From the NCBI RefSeq assembly GCF_023101665.1, contig NZ_CP082161.1:3658001-3722000 (forward strand): a DNA stretch of 64,000 nucleotides, in the 5' to 3' direction. Position numbers and translations under genes: made by a program. The stretch comes from Bradyrhizobium sp. 195. GTDB taxonomy: Bacteria > Pseudomonadota > Alphaproteobacteria > Rhizobiales > Xanthobacteraceae. Under the pieces are notes generated by a model that was given only the letters and a program-made list of their open reading frames with translations, was not told where the DNA came from and searched no databases. Positions 51,129 through 59,403 of the stretch are shown here, piece by piece (positions within the stretch are counted from its first letter, which is position 1; every line of letters begins with the position of its first letter).

Positions 51129-51905
51129 ATGGATCAGTTGATCTCAGTCCAACTTGACGAAACGGTCGCGGTTCTCACGTTAAATAATCCCAAGGCCCGT
51201 AATGCTCTCTCACGTAAGTTGATCCTCGAACTCATCGCCAAATTGGAGGAGTTGGCGACCGACAAATCGTGCCGCGCAATCATCCTAACCGGAGCAGAAG
51301 GTACGTTCAGTTCGGGAGGAGACATTTCGGGAATGACCGCCGATCGCCAAGTGCTCGACAGCAGGGCCTGGATGAAGACAGCCCATCGTCTGGTAAAGGC
51401 AATCGTAGGTTCCGAAAAGCCCGTTGTCGCAGCCGTGGAAGGCTACGCGTTTGGTGCGGGCTTGTCGCTCGCCACTGCGTCGGACTTCGTTGTTGCAGCC
51501 GCAAACGCAAAGTTCTGTCCTGCGTTCGCCAAGATCGGGCTCATTCCCGACATTGGACTGTTTTATACGCTGACGCAGAGGATTGGTGCTCCTCGAGCGA
51601 AAAGGATGATCATGTTGGCTGAGGTTGTAGAAGGGGCCCAGGCCGAGAAGATCGGGATTGTCGATCGCGTTGTGCCTGCAGGGCAAGCGCTTGCCGAAGC
51701 ATTGGAAATCGCGAAGCAATATGCGGCTGTGGCGCCTCTGCCCCTGGCGCTGACCAAAACGGTGTTCGCTAGAGGTTGCGTCAGCCTCGAAGATGCTTTG
51801 GCTGCTGAAGTCGACTACCAGCCAATGCTGTTCCTTAGCGAAGATCATCGCGATGCGGCAAAAGCATTCTTGGAAAAACGCAAGCCGACGTTCCGCGGGC
51901 GTTGA
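51129..51905 (+). CDS. Enoyl-CoA hydratase/isomerase (PaaG-like)
   Basis: This 258-residue crotonase-fold protein has GTFSSGGDISGMTADRQ (first oxyanion-hole segment), AVEGYAFGAGLSLATASDF, and FAKIGLIPDIGLFYTLTQRI, in which the Asp of IPDIG replaces the second Glu as in PaaG-type isomerases. GGAGG precedes the ATG. A double-bond isomerase role, moving an unsaturation into position for hydration, fits better than simple hydration. It converges with the racemase gene across 22 bases. Confidence 0.84.
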   Translation: MDQLISVQLDETVAVLTLNNPKARNALSRKLILELIAKLEELATDKSCRAIILTGAEGTFSSGGDISGMTADRQVLDSRAWMKTAHRLVKAIVGSEKPVVAAVEGYAFGAGLSLATASDFVVAAANAKFCPAFAKIGLIPDIGLFYTLTQRIGAPRAKRMIMLAEVVEGAQAEKIGIVDRVVPAGQALAEALEIAKQYAAVAPLPLALTKTVFARGCVSLEDALAAEVDYQPMLFLSEDHRDAAKAFLEKRKPTFRGR

Positions 51906-51927
51906 TCCCCTATGCACGAAGGTCCGT

Positions 51928-53076
51928 TCAGGATTGAACGGTTAGCCCGGTAGCCCGAAGAGCTTCAATTTCGGCTGCGGTCATCCATCCATCGAGTGCC
52001 TCCGCGAGAGATGTATTTTCGGCCTTTCGGGGAGGCGAGGGGCGATCGGGAACGGTTCGGCTGAAGCGCGGAGCCGGAGCCGGTTGCACCACGCCGTTCA
52101 CTTCAATGAAGGTCTCTCTTGACTTCATATGCGGATGGAGAGGTGCCTCGTCCAGGTTTAGGACCGGTGCAAAACAAACGTCGGTTCCTTCCAAGATAGT
52201 GCACCATTCGTCGCGCGACTTGGACTTGATCACATCCGCGAAGACCGATCTTCCAGCCTCCCAATGGGCGCGATCGAATTGTGCCGGAAGGTCGGCTTCT
52301 TCAATACCCAGCCGTTCCAGGAGTTCCTTGTAGAATTTCCCTTCAATCGGCGCGATCGAGATCAGATTGCCATCTGCGCATTCGTAGATATCATAAAAGA
52401 ACGCGCCGGAGTCGACGACATTCTCGCCCCGTCTGGGGCTCATCATGCCTGCGCCATGCATGCCAAAAATGCTTGTCATGAGATGAGCTGTCCCGTCGAC
52501 GATTGCGGCGTCGACGACTTGCCCCTTACCGGAGCGTTGTGCCTCCATCATTGCGCAGACGATCCCGAAGGCCAAATAGGTGGCGCCACCCGCATAGTCG
52601 CCTAGCAGATTCAGCGGAGGGGCCGGCAGCTGTCCCTTTCTGCCGATCGCGTTCAAAGCGCCTGTCAACGCAATATAATTCAAATCGTGACCAGCTGCCT
52701 GGGCGAGCGGTCCGTGTTGTCCCCAGCCAGTCATGCGGCCGAAAACAAGCTTCGGGCTCCGTTCAAGGCAAATCTCGGGCCCCAGTCCCAATCGCTCCAT
52801 GACGCCGGGACGAAAGCCCTCGATCAGGGCATCGGATCTTCCGATGAGATCGAGAACAATCTCGATTGAGGCTTTGTTCTTTAGGTCCAAAGCCAATGCC
52901 TTACGACCACGCAGCAACAGGTCGTATTTTTCTGGTCGGCGAATTCCAAGGCCGGAGTCCGTCTGCCGCTCGATGCGGAGCACATCGGCGCCCATATCCG
53001 ACAACATCATGGCTGTCATCGGACCAGGGCCAATGCCGGCCATCTCGACGATCTTGAGTCCCGAAAGCGGTCCCAT
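51928..53076 (-). CDS. Alpha-methylacyl-CoA racemase-like CaiB family protein
   Basis: This 382-residue member of the type III CoA transferase family resembles alpha-methylacyl-CoA racemases. It starts GPLSGLKIVEMAGIGPGPMT and shows GHDLNYIALTGALNAIGRKG with the His expected near residue 125, NLLGDYAGGATYLAFGIVCA with the Asp near 155, and WCTILEGTDVCFAPVL. These are the His/Asp acid-base pair of racemases rather than the transferase Asp. Such enzymes epimerise 2-methylacyl-CoA so that stereospecific dehydrogenases can act, implying a methyl-branched substrate. It starts 11 bases after the IclR gene on the same strand, so the two are co-transcribed. Confidence 0.84.
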   Translation of the reverse strand: MGPLSGLKIVEMAGIGPGPMTAMMLSDMGADVLRIERQTDSGLGIRRPEKYDLLLRGRKALALDLKNKASIEIVLDLIGRSDALIEGFRPGVMERLGLGPEICLERSPKLVFGRMTGWGQHGPLAQAAGHDLNYIALTGALNAIGRKGQLPAPPLNLLGDYAGGATYLAFGIVCAMMEAQRSGKGQVVDAAIVDGTAHLMTSIFGMHGAGMMSPRRGENVVDSGAFFYDIYECADGNLISIAPIEGKFYKELLERLGIEEADLPAQFDRAHWEAGRSVFADVIKSKSRDEWCTILEGTDVCFAPVLNLDEAPLHPHMKSRETFIEVNGVVQPAPAPRFSRTVPDRPSPPRKAENTSLAEALDGWMTAAEIEALRATGLTVQS

Positions 53077-53087
53077 GAAAACTCCGA

Positions 53088-53963
53088 TCAGGCGACACGT
53101 TGTGCAGCGACATTCGCTGGCTCGTTCGAAGTGAATGCCGGCGGCCGATGCCCGGAGAGCCGCGGCGTGTCACCAAATCCTAAACTGGTCAGCTTCAAAT
53201 GAGCCTTCAATTCTTCTCTGACCGCGTCGACTATTTCCGTTTCTCGCGTCTGCAATGTTTCGCAGAGGCCACCGACTCCGAGCGCCAAATGGGGATTCGA
53301 TCGCGCTGTTGGGACGGGAAATGCGATGACGCCATACCCCTCCACCACGCGGTTACGCGAGAACGTGTAACCGCGCTGCCGTACCTTGGACAGTTGCGCC
53401 AGAAGTTCGGGAATGTCGGTCTTCTCGCTGGTTGAAGCCGTGTACGCGTTCATTCGATGATAGAGGCGCCTAACCGCCTTTTCATCCATCGCACTCAGTA
53501 GGATTTGTCCGACGCCAGACGTGGCAAGCGGTCGTTTTTGTCCAATCTTGATGTGATGAGCAACAGCTGACGGCTCGTTCAAGACGTGAATGTACTGAGC
53601 CAGATCTTTATTGCGCGCGGCAAGCACGACCAGTTGCCCCGTCCGCCTTCCTATTGCCCGCATGAGTCTTGGCAATGCGCCATCTTCGAAAAGAGGCGGA
53701 TTGATCCAGCTGCCGAGGAACGGCACTCGATCGGTCGGCATATAAGTGCGCTTCTTCCTATTGAAGTGCAGATAACCCATGGCGGTCAGGCTACGCAGCA
53801 GTGCAGCGGCGCTCGACTGAGGGTAGCCAAGCGCAGCGGCGACTCCGACCACGTTCAGCGGTTGCCGCACTTCGTCGAAATACTCGAGAATTTCAAGCGT
53901 TCGCACAGCGGACTTGACCACCTGAGCATCTTGAGAAGATGCGGTGTTGCCATCAGCGCTCAT
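53088..53963 (-). CDS. IclR-family transcriptional regulator
   Basis: This 291-residue IclR protein has a wHTH at residues 15-75 (AVRTLEILEYFDEVRQPLNV, then LGYPQSSAAALLRSLTAMGY) and an effector domain with GQLVVLAARNKDLAQYIHVL, RPLATSGVGQILLSAMDE and FSRNRVVEGYGVIAFPVP. I used the ATG at 53961-53963, 6 bases behind AGGGAG; the ATG at 53969 is too close to it. It is divergent from the acyl-CoA dehydrogenase operon at 54.2 kb, with inverted repeats in the gap, and precedes the racemase gene. Confidence 0.88.
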   Translation of the reverse strand: MSADGNTASSQDAQVVKSAVRTLEILEYFDEVRQPLNVVGVAAALGYPQSSAAALLRSLTAMGYLHFNRKKRTYMPTDRVPFLGSWINPPLFEDGALPRLMRAIGRRTGQLVVLAARNKDLAQYIHVLNEPSAVAHHIKIGQKRPLATSGVGQILLSAMDEKAVRRLYHRMNAYTASTSEKTDIPELLAQLSKVRQRGYTFSRNRVVEGYGVIAFPVPTARSNPHLALGVGGLCETLQTRETEIVDAVREELKAHLKLTSLGFGDTPRLSGHRPPAFTSNEPANVAAQRVA

Positions 53964-54003
53964 GGACATCTCCCTACGTTATTGTTTTCCGGGACCGTTT
54001 TCC

Positions 54004-54027
54004 GAACGGCGTTCTGTATTCTGAACG
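54004..54027. promoter_or_regulatory. Overlapping GAACG/CGTTC inverted repeats before an IclR gene
   Basis: GAACGGCGTTC at 54004-54014 is a perfect inverted repeat with a one-base centre; its right arm CGTTC also pairs with GAACG at 54023-54027 across 8 bases. The elements lie 41-64 bases before the IclR start, in the gap to the divergent acyl-CoA dehydrogenase gene. They are a good candidate for autoregulation by this IclR. Confidence 0.5.
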
Positions 54028-54215
54028 ATGGTCATGAATTGTCAAGAGGTCAAATTGAATAGGAAAATCAGAGGGATGGATCCTGGATTTCGTTCGCTCG
54101 CGCTCTTTGCTGCGTCGAGATGGAGACGACATGGATGTGTTGAAGTCGCGGCATCGCTCTCCGAACGTTGACGCAAGAAAGCGCAGCGTCCACGAATGAC
54201 CCTGAAGCGGCGACT

Positions 54216-55382
54216 ATGAAGATGGAGCGCACATTCGTGAGTCAGTGGCTCAACGACGACCAACTGCAAGTGCAAGAACTGGTGCGCCGGATCGCGAAAG
54301 ATCGCGTCGCCCCGCGTGCCCAGGATATCGATCGCAAGGCCGAATATCCTCAAGACATGTTCGACATGCTCAAGGACCTCGGTCTGTTCACCTTGCCTTT
54401 CCCGGTAGAATACGGCGGAACGGACAGCTTGCTATCCGCGTGCGTCGCGGTCGAGGAGCTTGGCCGCGTTTGTTACAATACAGCCTATCTCCTGGTTCTT
54501 CAGTGGGTGCCGATTGGCGCCATTCTCGCGGGTGGGTCCAAGGCCCAGAAGGACAAGTACCTGCCGGGGCTGTCCAACGGAACAATGCGCGGCGCTTTTT
54601 CTCTGACCGAGCCACAAAGTGGTTCTGATGTCGCGGGAATCAAAACACGAGCGAAGCGGGACGGTAAGGGGTATCGACTGAACGGCTCGAAGATCTGGTG
54701 CACAAACTCAGGCAATGCCGATTTCGTGTTGGTGGCCGCCCGGACGGGTGAAGACGGGTCGCGCGGCAAGATCAACATGTTCATCGTAGAGAAGGGCACT
54801 CCCGGGTTTGAGGTTGGTGCCAAGGAAGACAAGATGGGCGCTCGCGGCGTTGGCGCGCATGCTCTCTTCTTCGATGACGCCTATATCCCCGAGGAGAACC
54901 GCCTTGGAGACGAGGAGACCGGTTTCAAGGTTACGATGGCGGCGTTGAACGACTCGCGGCCAATTATGGCCGCGCGTGGTGTTGGTTTGGCGCAGGGCGC
55001 GATGGACCATGCCGTGGAGTTTATCAACAATCGTCGGGCATTCGGGCAGGCGGTCTCCGATTTCCAAGGTGTGCGATGGATGGTCGCGGACATGGCAATC
55101 CAAATCGCCGCGGCGCGCAACTTGACTTACGAGGCGGCAACCGCCGTCGATCGCGGAATTCGTGGGGCGCAACTTGCGCCACTTGCGGCAACGGCAAAGT
55201 GCTTTGCAACGGACACGGCGATGAAGGTCGCTACCGATGCAGTCCAGCTCTTTGGCGCATCGGGAATTTCCAATGAATACCCGATCAACCGCTACTTCCG
55301 CGACGCAAAGGTGCTTCAGATCATCGAAGGTACCAATCAAATCCAGCGAAACATAGTCGCGAAATCAGTGCTTCCGCGCTGA
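54216..55382 (+). CDS. Acyl-CoA dehydrogenase (short-chain type)
   Basis: This 388-residue dehydrogenase is of the classical homotetrameric type: FSLTEPQSGSDVAGIKTRAK, YRLNGSKIWCTNSGNADFVL, FGQAVSDFQGVRWMVADMAI, and GASGISNEYPINRYFRDAKV followed by LQIIEGTNQIQRNI, which retains the catalytic Glu in EGT. The start is uncertain. The ATG at 54216 lies just before the conserved N-terminal helix, while a TTG at 54168 gives a longer protein. It leads a rightward operon with a MaoC-like protein and a CaiB transferase and is divergent from the IclR gene. Confidence 0.87.
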   Translation: MKMERTFVSQWLNDDQLQVQELVRRIAKDRVAPRAQDIDRKAEYPQDMFDMLKDLGLFTLPFPVEYGGTDSLLSACVAVEELGRVCYNTAYLLVLQWVPIGAILAGGSKAQKDKYLPGLSNGTMRGAFSLTEPQSGSDVAGIKTRAKRDGKGYRLNGSKIWCTNSGNADFVLVAARTGEDGSRGKINMFIVEKGTPGFEVGAKEDKMGARGVGAHALFFDDAYIPEENRLGDEETGFKVTMAALNDSRPIMAARGVGLAQGAMDHAVEFINNRRAFGQAVSDFQGVRWMVADMAIQIAAARNLTYEAATAVDRGIRGAQLAPLAATAKCFATDTAMKVATDAVQLFGASGISNEYPINRYFRDAKVLQIIEGTNQIQRNIVAKSVLPR

Positions 55383-55412
55383 CTACTCTCATGCTCTGAA
55401 TCGGAGACGGAT

Positions 55413-55877
55413 ATGGAAACATTAGGAATTGGCCTGCATTTCGAGGATGCGACGCTCGGACGGAAATTCAAGACGATCGGCCGGACGGTGACCGAACCCG
55501 ATATCGTCAATTTCATCAACTGCACCGGCATGACAGAGGTGTTGTTCACAAATCTGGAATTTCTGAAGAACGAGTCCGACATCAAGGGGCGTCTGGCGCC
55601 AGGCGCTCTGGTATTTTGTTTTGCGGAAGGACTGCTGGTGCAGGCAACGATGCAGCACACCGGCTTCGCTTTCCTGCATATGGATTTCAACATTAAAGGT
55701 CCGGTCGTCGCGGGGGACACTATTCACGTTGAATGCGAGGTGATCGAAGCGCGACGCAGCAAGAATAGGCCCGGTCGGGGATTGGTTCGGACACGTAACG
55801 TCGTTCGCAGGCAAGATGGCTCCGTCGTCTTGGAGTACACACCGCTTCGCATGATGAAGGCGCGCTCCAACGGTTAG
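55413..55877 (+). CDS. MaoC-like hot-dog dehydratase
   Basis: This 154-residue single hot-dog-domain protein starts LHFEDATLGRKFKTIGRTVT, then EPDIVNFINCTGMTEVLFTN, resembling MaoC-type acyl-CoA hydratases and mesaconyl-CoA hydratase-like proteins. The GAGLAxPGxLxxxxAEGLLxQ pattern (GRLAPGALVFCFAEGLLVQA) replaces the R-hydratase PxHxD motif, so the catalytic residues are not obvious. GGAGA precedes the ATG. It lies between the dehydrogenase and CaiB genes in the same operon and would act on the enoyl-CoA produced next door. Confidence 0.8.
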   Translation: METLGIGLHFEDATLGRKFKTIGRTVTEPDIVNFINCTGMTEVLFTNLEFLKNESDIKGRLAPGALVFCFAEGLLVQATMQHTGFAFLHMDFNIKGPVVAGDTIHVECEVIEARRSKNRPGRGLVRTRNVVRRQDGSVVLEYTPLRMMKARSNG

Positions 55878-55885
55878 GGTGAGGC

Positions 55886-57082
55886 ATGGCACTCAATAAC
55901 GATTCGGGGCCCGATCGGCCTACGGGGCCGCTTGCCGGGGTCCGGGTAATCGATCTTACGATCAACGTCCTCGGGCCGGTGAGCACGCAGATCCTGGGCG
56001 ACATGGGTGCCGACGTAATCAAGGTCGAGGCGCCTCATGGCGATGACATGAGGCGAATCGGCCCCTCCCGCAGTGACGGGATGAGCGCATTCTTTCTGAA
56101 CATGAATCGCAATAAGAGATCGATCGTGCTCGATCTCAAGCAATCAGACGATCGCAAAACTCTACACGAATTGGTGGGGACGGCCGATGTCTTCGTTCAT
56201 TCAATGCGACCCAGTGCGGCCGCGCGCCTCGAGCTTGACTACAAGAAGCTGTCGCGAGAGAGCTCGCGTCTAATATACGCGTCCGCCGGTGGGTACCGAA
56301 ATGATAGTTCCAGGCGGGACTGGCCGGCTTTCGACGACGTGATCCAAGCTGCTTCGGGACTTGCCGCAATGAACAGACTGGGCGGAGAGCCGCGATATCT
56401 CCCGACCGTCATTTGCGACAAACTGTGCGGGTATATCCTCGCGTCATCCGTCGCAATGGCGCTCTATGCGAGAGAGCGCACGGGAGTTGGCCAGGAAGTC
56501 CACGTAGCAATGATGGATGCAATGGTCGGCTTCAACATGATCGAACACTTGTGGGGCGGCGTACTCGATCAGCCCGAGCTCGGCATCGGTTATGGTCGTT
56601 TAATGACGCCACATCGGCGGCCCTACAAGACGAGGGATTCATATATCTCGCTGCTGGCAGTCACAAATGACCAGTGGCGACGGCTGTTCGTGGCCATTAA
56701 TCGGCCGGAACTCGCCGAAGATCCGCGCTATTCTCGCTTGGAGGCGCGGGTCAAGAACATCGACGAGCTCTATGGCATAATCTCCGATGCGATCGAGAGC
56801 GATACCACAAGTGCTTGGCTTGAGCGACTGACGGCGGCCGATATTCCGAATGGTCCGGTCGAGGATTTCCAAGACGTCTTCCACGATCAGTATCTTACGG
56901 AGAACGGCTTTTTCCGGCGGTTCCAACACCCGACGGAAGGAAAAATTGTATCAATGGCGCCTTTTGCGAGCTTCTCAAAGACCGCTGCTTCGGTACATCG
57001 ATTTCCGCCCAAGCTGGGCCAGCATACCAGCGAGATAGTCGAGGAACTTGCGGCTCGCCGTGAAAAGCGGTCGCCCCCTTAG
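55886..57082 (+). CDS. CaiB/BaiF family CoA transferase
   Basis: This 398-residue type III CoA transferase has LAGVRVIDLTINVLGPVSTQ, LGDMGADVIKVEAPHGDDMR, FLNMNRNKRSIVLDLKQSDD and WPAFDDVIQAASGLAAMNRL, the last with the catalytic Asp near residue 152. It is a close paralogue of the frameshifted transferase at 35.6 kb and shows the intact sequence at the position where that gene is broken. It starts 8 bases after the MaoC stop behind GGGTGAGG. It likely transfers CoA to a pathway acid. Confidence 0.87.
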   Translation: MALNNDSGPDRPTGPLAGVRVIDLTINVLGPVSTQILGDMGADVIKVEAPHGDDMRRIGPSRSDGMSAFFLNMNRNKRSIVLDLKQSDDRKTLHELVGTADVFVHSMRPSAAARLELDYKKLSRESSRLIYASAGGYRNDSSRRDWPAFDDVIQAASGLAAMNRLGGEPRYLPTVICDKLCGYILASSVAMALYARERTGVGQEVHVAMMDAMVGFNMIEHLWGGVLDQPELGIGYGRLMTPHRRPYKTRDSYISLLAVTNDQWRRLFVAINRPELAEDPRYSRLEARVKNIDELYGIISDAIESDTTSAWLERLTAADIPNGPVEDFQDVFHDQYLTENGFFRRFQHPTEGKIVSMAPFASFSKTAASVHRFPPKLGQHTSEIVEELAARREKRSPP

Positions 57083-57139
57083 TCGGGCCAAGAAGGACTT
57101 GCCTGCAACTACGTCAGGCGGGGACCAATCGATCTTATG

Positions 57140-57154
57140 TTTCGCGCCACGAAA
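57140..57154. promoter_or_regulatory. TTTCG/CGAAA inverted repeat before an IclR gene
   Basis: TTTCGCGCCACGAAA has 5-base arms and a 5-base centre, 75 bases upstream of the third IclR start. The arms match the inner arms of the palindromes at 22540 and 30505 (TTTCG..CGAAA), but the centre differs in length, so it may be an operator for this paralogue. The assignment is tentative. Confidence 0.4.
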
Positions 57155-57229
57155 TTCGGCTTGCGTAATGGCAGTTGTTCAGTCATTTCACTAGACTGGT
57201 AGAAGCAGCGCTGGGCTTCGAGGCTTCAG

Positions 57230-58075
57230 GTGCGAACCGAGATGGACACATTGCAGCAGCGAAGTGCCGAGAGGGCCTCTCCAGGAGCACGCAAAGGCAG
57301 GCGTAAGGCAGAAGCGGCGACGACGGGTCCTCGCTCGTTGCAGCGGATGTTGGGTATCTTCGATTTCATTGCGCGCTCGCCTGACGGGCTGTCCCTTGCA
57401 GAGCTTGCGAACCAATTGGAATCTCCAAAGAGCAGCTTGCTGACCCTGTTGCGACCACTTGTTGCATCCGGTTACCTCGTGCACGCGAGCGGTCGATACA
57501 GTCTCGGCAACGAAAGCTTTGTGCTTGCCTCAAATATCATGTCGGCACGAAAGTTTGCGACTGTCGTTCGAGGCGTGATGGTCGAGCTACAACGTCGTTG
57601 CCCCGAAACGATCATCTTGGCCGTCATGGACCGCGCGGCGCAGACGGTGATGTATACGGACGTACTCGAGAGTCCGCAGCTCATCCGATACTCGGTACCT
57701 CCCGGAACGACGCGGCCACTGTATGGGTCTTCGGCTGGTCAGGTGCTCTTGGCGTTTCAAGACGAGCGATGGCGGGAGCAATTTCTTCGAAAAGTCCGCC
57801 TCAAGTCCCTTACTCCGCGAACAATAGCCAGCACAGACGCCCTGCGCCAACGGCTCACCGAGGTCAGGGACGCGGGCGTTTGCGTGAGTATTTCAGAGGC
57901 GGTCGATGGGGCGACCGGCGTTTCTGCGCCAATATTTGGATCCGATGGTTCACTATTAGCGGCGCTTTTGATCGCTGGTCCCACGGATCGTTACGGTCGA
58001 GAAGGACAAAACTGGAGCGACCTGGTCAAGGAGTTTGCTTCTCGTGCTTCCCGAGCCGTCGGTTATCCAAGCTGA
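57230..58075 (+). CDS. IclR-family transcriptional regulator
   Basis: This 281-residue IclR protein has a basic N-terminal extension (GARKGRRKAEAATTG), a wHTH with SLAELANQLESPKSSLLTLL followed by RPLVASGYLVHASGRYSLGN, and an effector domain with CPETIILAVMDRAAQTVMYT and TRPLYGSSAGQVLLAFQDER, ending in SEAVDGATGVSAPIFGSDGS. The GTG at 57230 is 6 bases behind GAGG and was preferred; the ATG at 57242 is the alternative. It follows the CaiB operon and precedes the paired dehydrogenases on the same strand, which it may regulate. Confidence 0.88.
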   Translation: MRTEMDTLQQRSAERASPGARKGRRKAEAATTGPRSLQRMLGIFDFIARSPDGLSLAELANQLESPKSSLLTLLRPLVASGYLVHASGRYSLGNESFVLASNIMSARKFATVVRGVMVELQRRCPETIILAVMDRAAQTVMYTDVLESPQLIRYSVPPGTTRPLYGSSAGQVLLAFQDERWREQFLRKVRLKSLTPRTIASTDALRQRLTEVRDAGVCVSISEAVDGATGVSAPIFGSDGSLLAALLIAGPTDRYGREGQNWSDLVKEFASRASRAVGYPS

Positions 58076-58208
58076 GTACCGGGCACCGAGAGCTCGGCAA
58101 CTCATATGTGTTTTTGGCTGCGCGCCGCTTCAATGCATCTGCGAAATGTTAAACACTCCTCCGTCGTCGCCCAACTGATGTTCTGACGGGCGCGGCGGAG
58201 TTCCGCGC

Positions 58209-59402
58209 ATGAAGTTGGATTTTGACGATCGCGAGAAGGCCTTTCGCAGGGAAGTGCGCGACTTTCTCAAAGTCTCACTGCCGAACGACATCTATCGCAA
58301 GATGATGCGGGCCGCTCATGCGGAAAAAGCCGATATCGTCCGATGGCAGAGAATCCTCAACAAAAAGGGATGGGCGGTCCCTCATTGGCCGCAGCAGTGG
58401 GGCGGCACGGGGTGGACCCCGGTTCAGCGCTACATCTTTGCGGAAGAGATCACTCAGTGGCCAGCTCCGGAGCCGTTGTCGTTCAACACAACGATGGTTG
58501 GCCCAGTCATCTCTACGTTCGGTAGCGAAGAGCAGAGAAAGCGCTTTTTGCCATCCATTGCCAATCTCGATATTTGGTTTTGCCAAGGGTTCTCCGAGCC
58601 TGGTGCAGGTTCGGATCTAGCGTCGCTCTCAACGTGGGCTGAACGTCGGGGTGATCATTACATCATCAACGGCCAGAAAATCTGGACGTCGACCGCACAT
58701 CATGCCGATTGGATATTCCTCCTGGTCCGGACCTCCCGATCAGCCAAGAAGCAGCAGGGGATCAGCTTCATTCTCGTTGATCTACGAACTCCCGGAGTCG
58801 ATATTCGGCCGATCCTCACGATCGACGGTCAACACCATACGAACGAGGTCTTCTTTACGGACGTCCGCGTCCCTGTGGCCAATCTTGTCGGGGAGGAGAA
58901 TCGAGGATGGGAGTACGCCAAATTTCTCCTGGGTAACGAGCGGGCTGGCATCGCCCGCGTTGGCTTGTCAAAGGCGCGCCTGCGCGAGGCAAAAGCGCTC
59001 GCCGTCCGCCAACTCACGCGATCTGGCTCGCTTTGGGACGATCCCGAATTCAGACGGGAATTCGTGCGCCTGGAGGTGGAGCTTAAATCAATTGAAATTA
59101 CCGCGATGCGGCTGCTGACTGCAAACGTAGAGGGGAAGCCCGACCCGATGTCCTCGATTTTAAAGATCAAGGGGGCAGAGACGCAGCAGCGAGCCGCTGA
59201 GCTGATGTTCAAGGCCGCAGGCCCCCACACGATTCCAGCAAAGTGGGAGAAATGCAGCGAGCCGATCGTTTCGGTGGAAACCTTGAACGACTGGGCGGAA
59301 GGTAAGGCTCCGACCTATTTCTTCAGCCGCGCTGCATCAATTTACGGTGGATCCAACGAAATCCAACGAAATATTCTGGCCAAAGTAGTGTTGGAGCTCT
59401 GA
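58209..59402 (+). CDS. Acyl-CoA dehydrogenase, large subunit (PimC/ChsE-like)
   Basis: This 397-residue flavoprotein is of the large-subunit type of heteromeric acyl-CoA dehydrogenases: VPHWPQQWGGTGWTPVQRYI, FCQGFSEPGAGSDLASLSTW, YIINGQKIWTSTAHHADWIF, and SIYGGSNEIQRNILAKVVLE at the C-terminus. The EGT Glu is replaced (YGGS); the Glu in LLGNERAGIARVG is the probable base. Its stop is followed after one base by the GTG of the small subunit, so the two are made together. Homologues act on pimeloyl-CoA or on steroid and cyclic acyl-CoA esters. Confidence 0.87.
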   Translation: MKLDFDDREKAFRREVRDFLKVSLPNDIYRKMMRAAHAEKADIVRWQRILNKKGWAVPHWPQQWGGTGWTPVQRYIFAEEITQWPAPEPLSFNTTMVGPVISTFGSEEQRKRFLPSIANLDIWFCQGFSEPGAGSDLASLSTWAERRGDHYIINGQKIWTSTAHHADWIFLLVRTSRSAKKQQGISFILVDLRTPGVDIRPILTIDGQHHTNEVFFTDVRVPVANLVGEENRGWEYAKFLLGNERAGIARVGLSKARLREAKALAVRQLTRSGSLWDDPEFRREFVRLEVELKSIEITAMRLLTANVEGKPDPMSSILKIKGAETQQRAAELMFKAAGPHTIPAKWEKCSEPIVSVETLNDWAEGKAPTYFFSRAASIYGGSNEIQRNILAKVVLEL

Positions 59403-59403
59403 G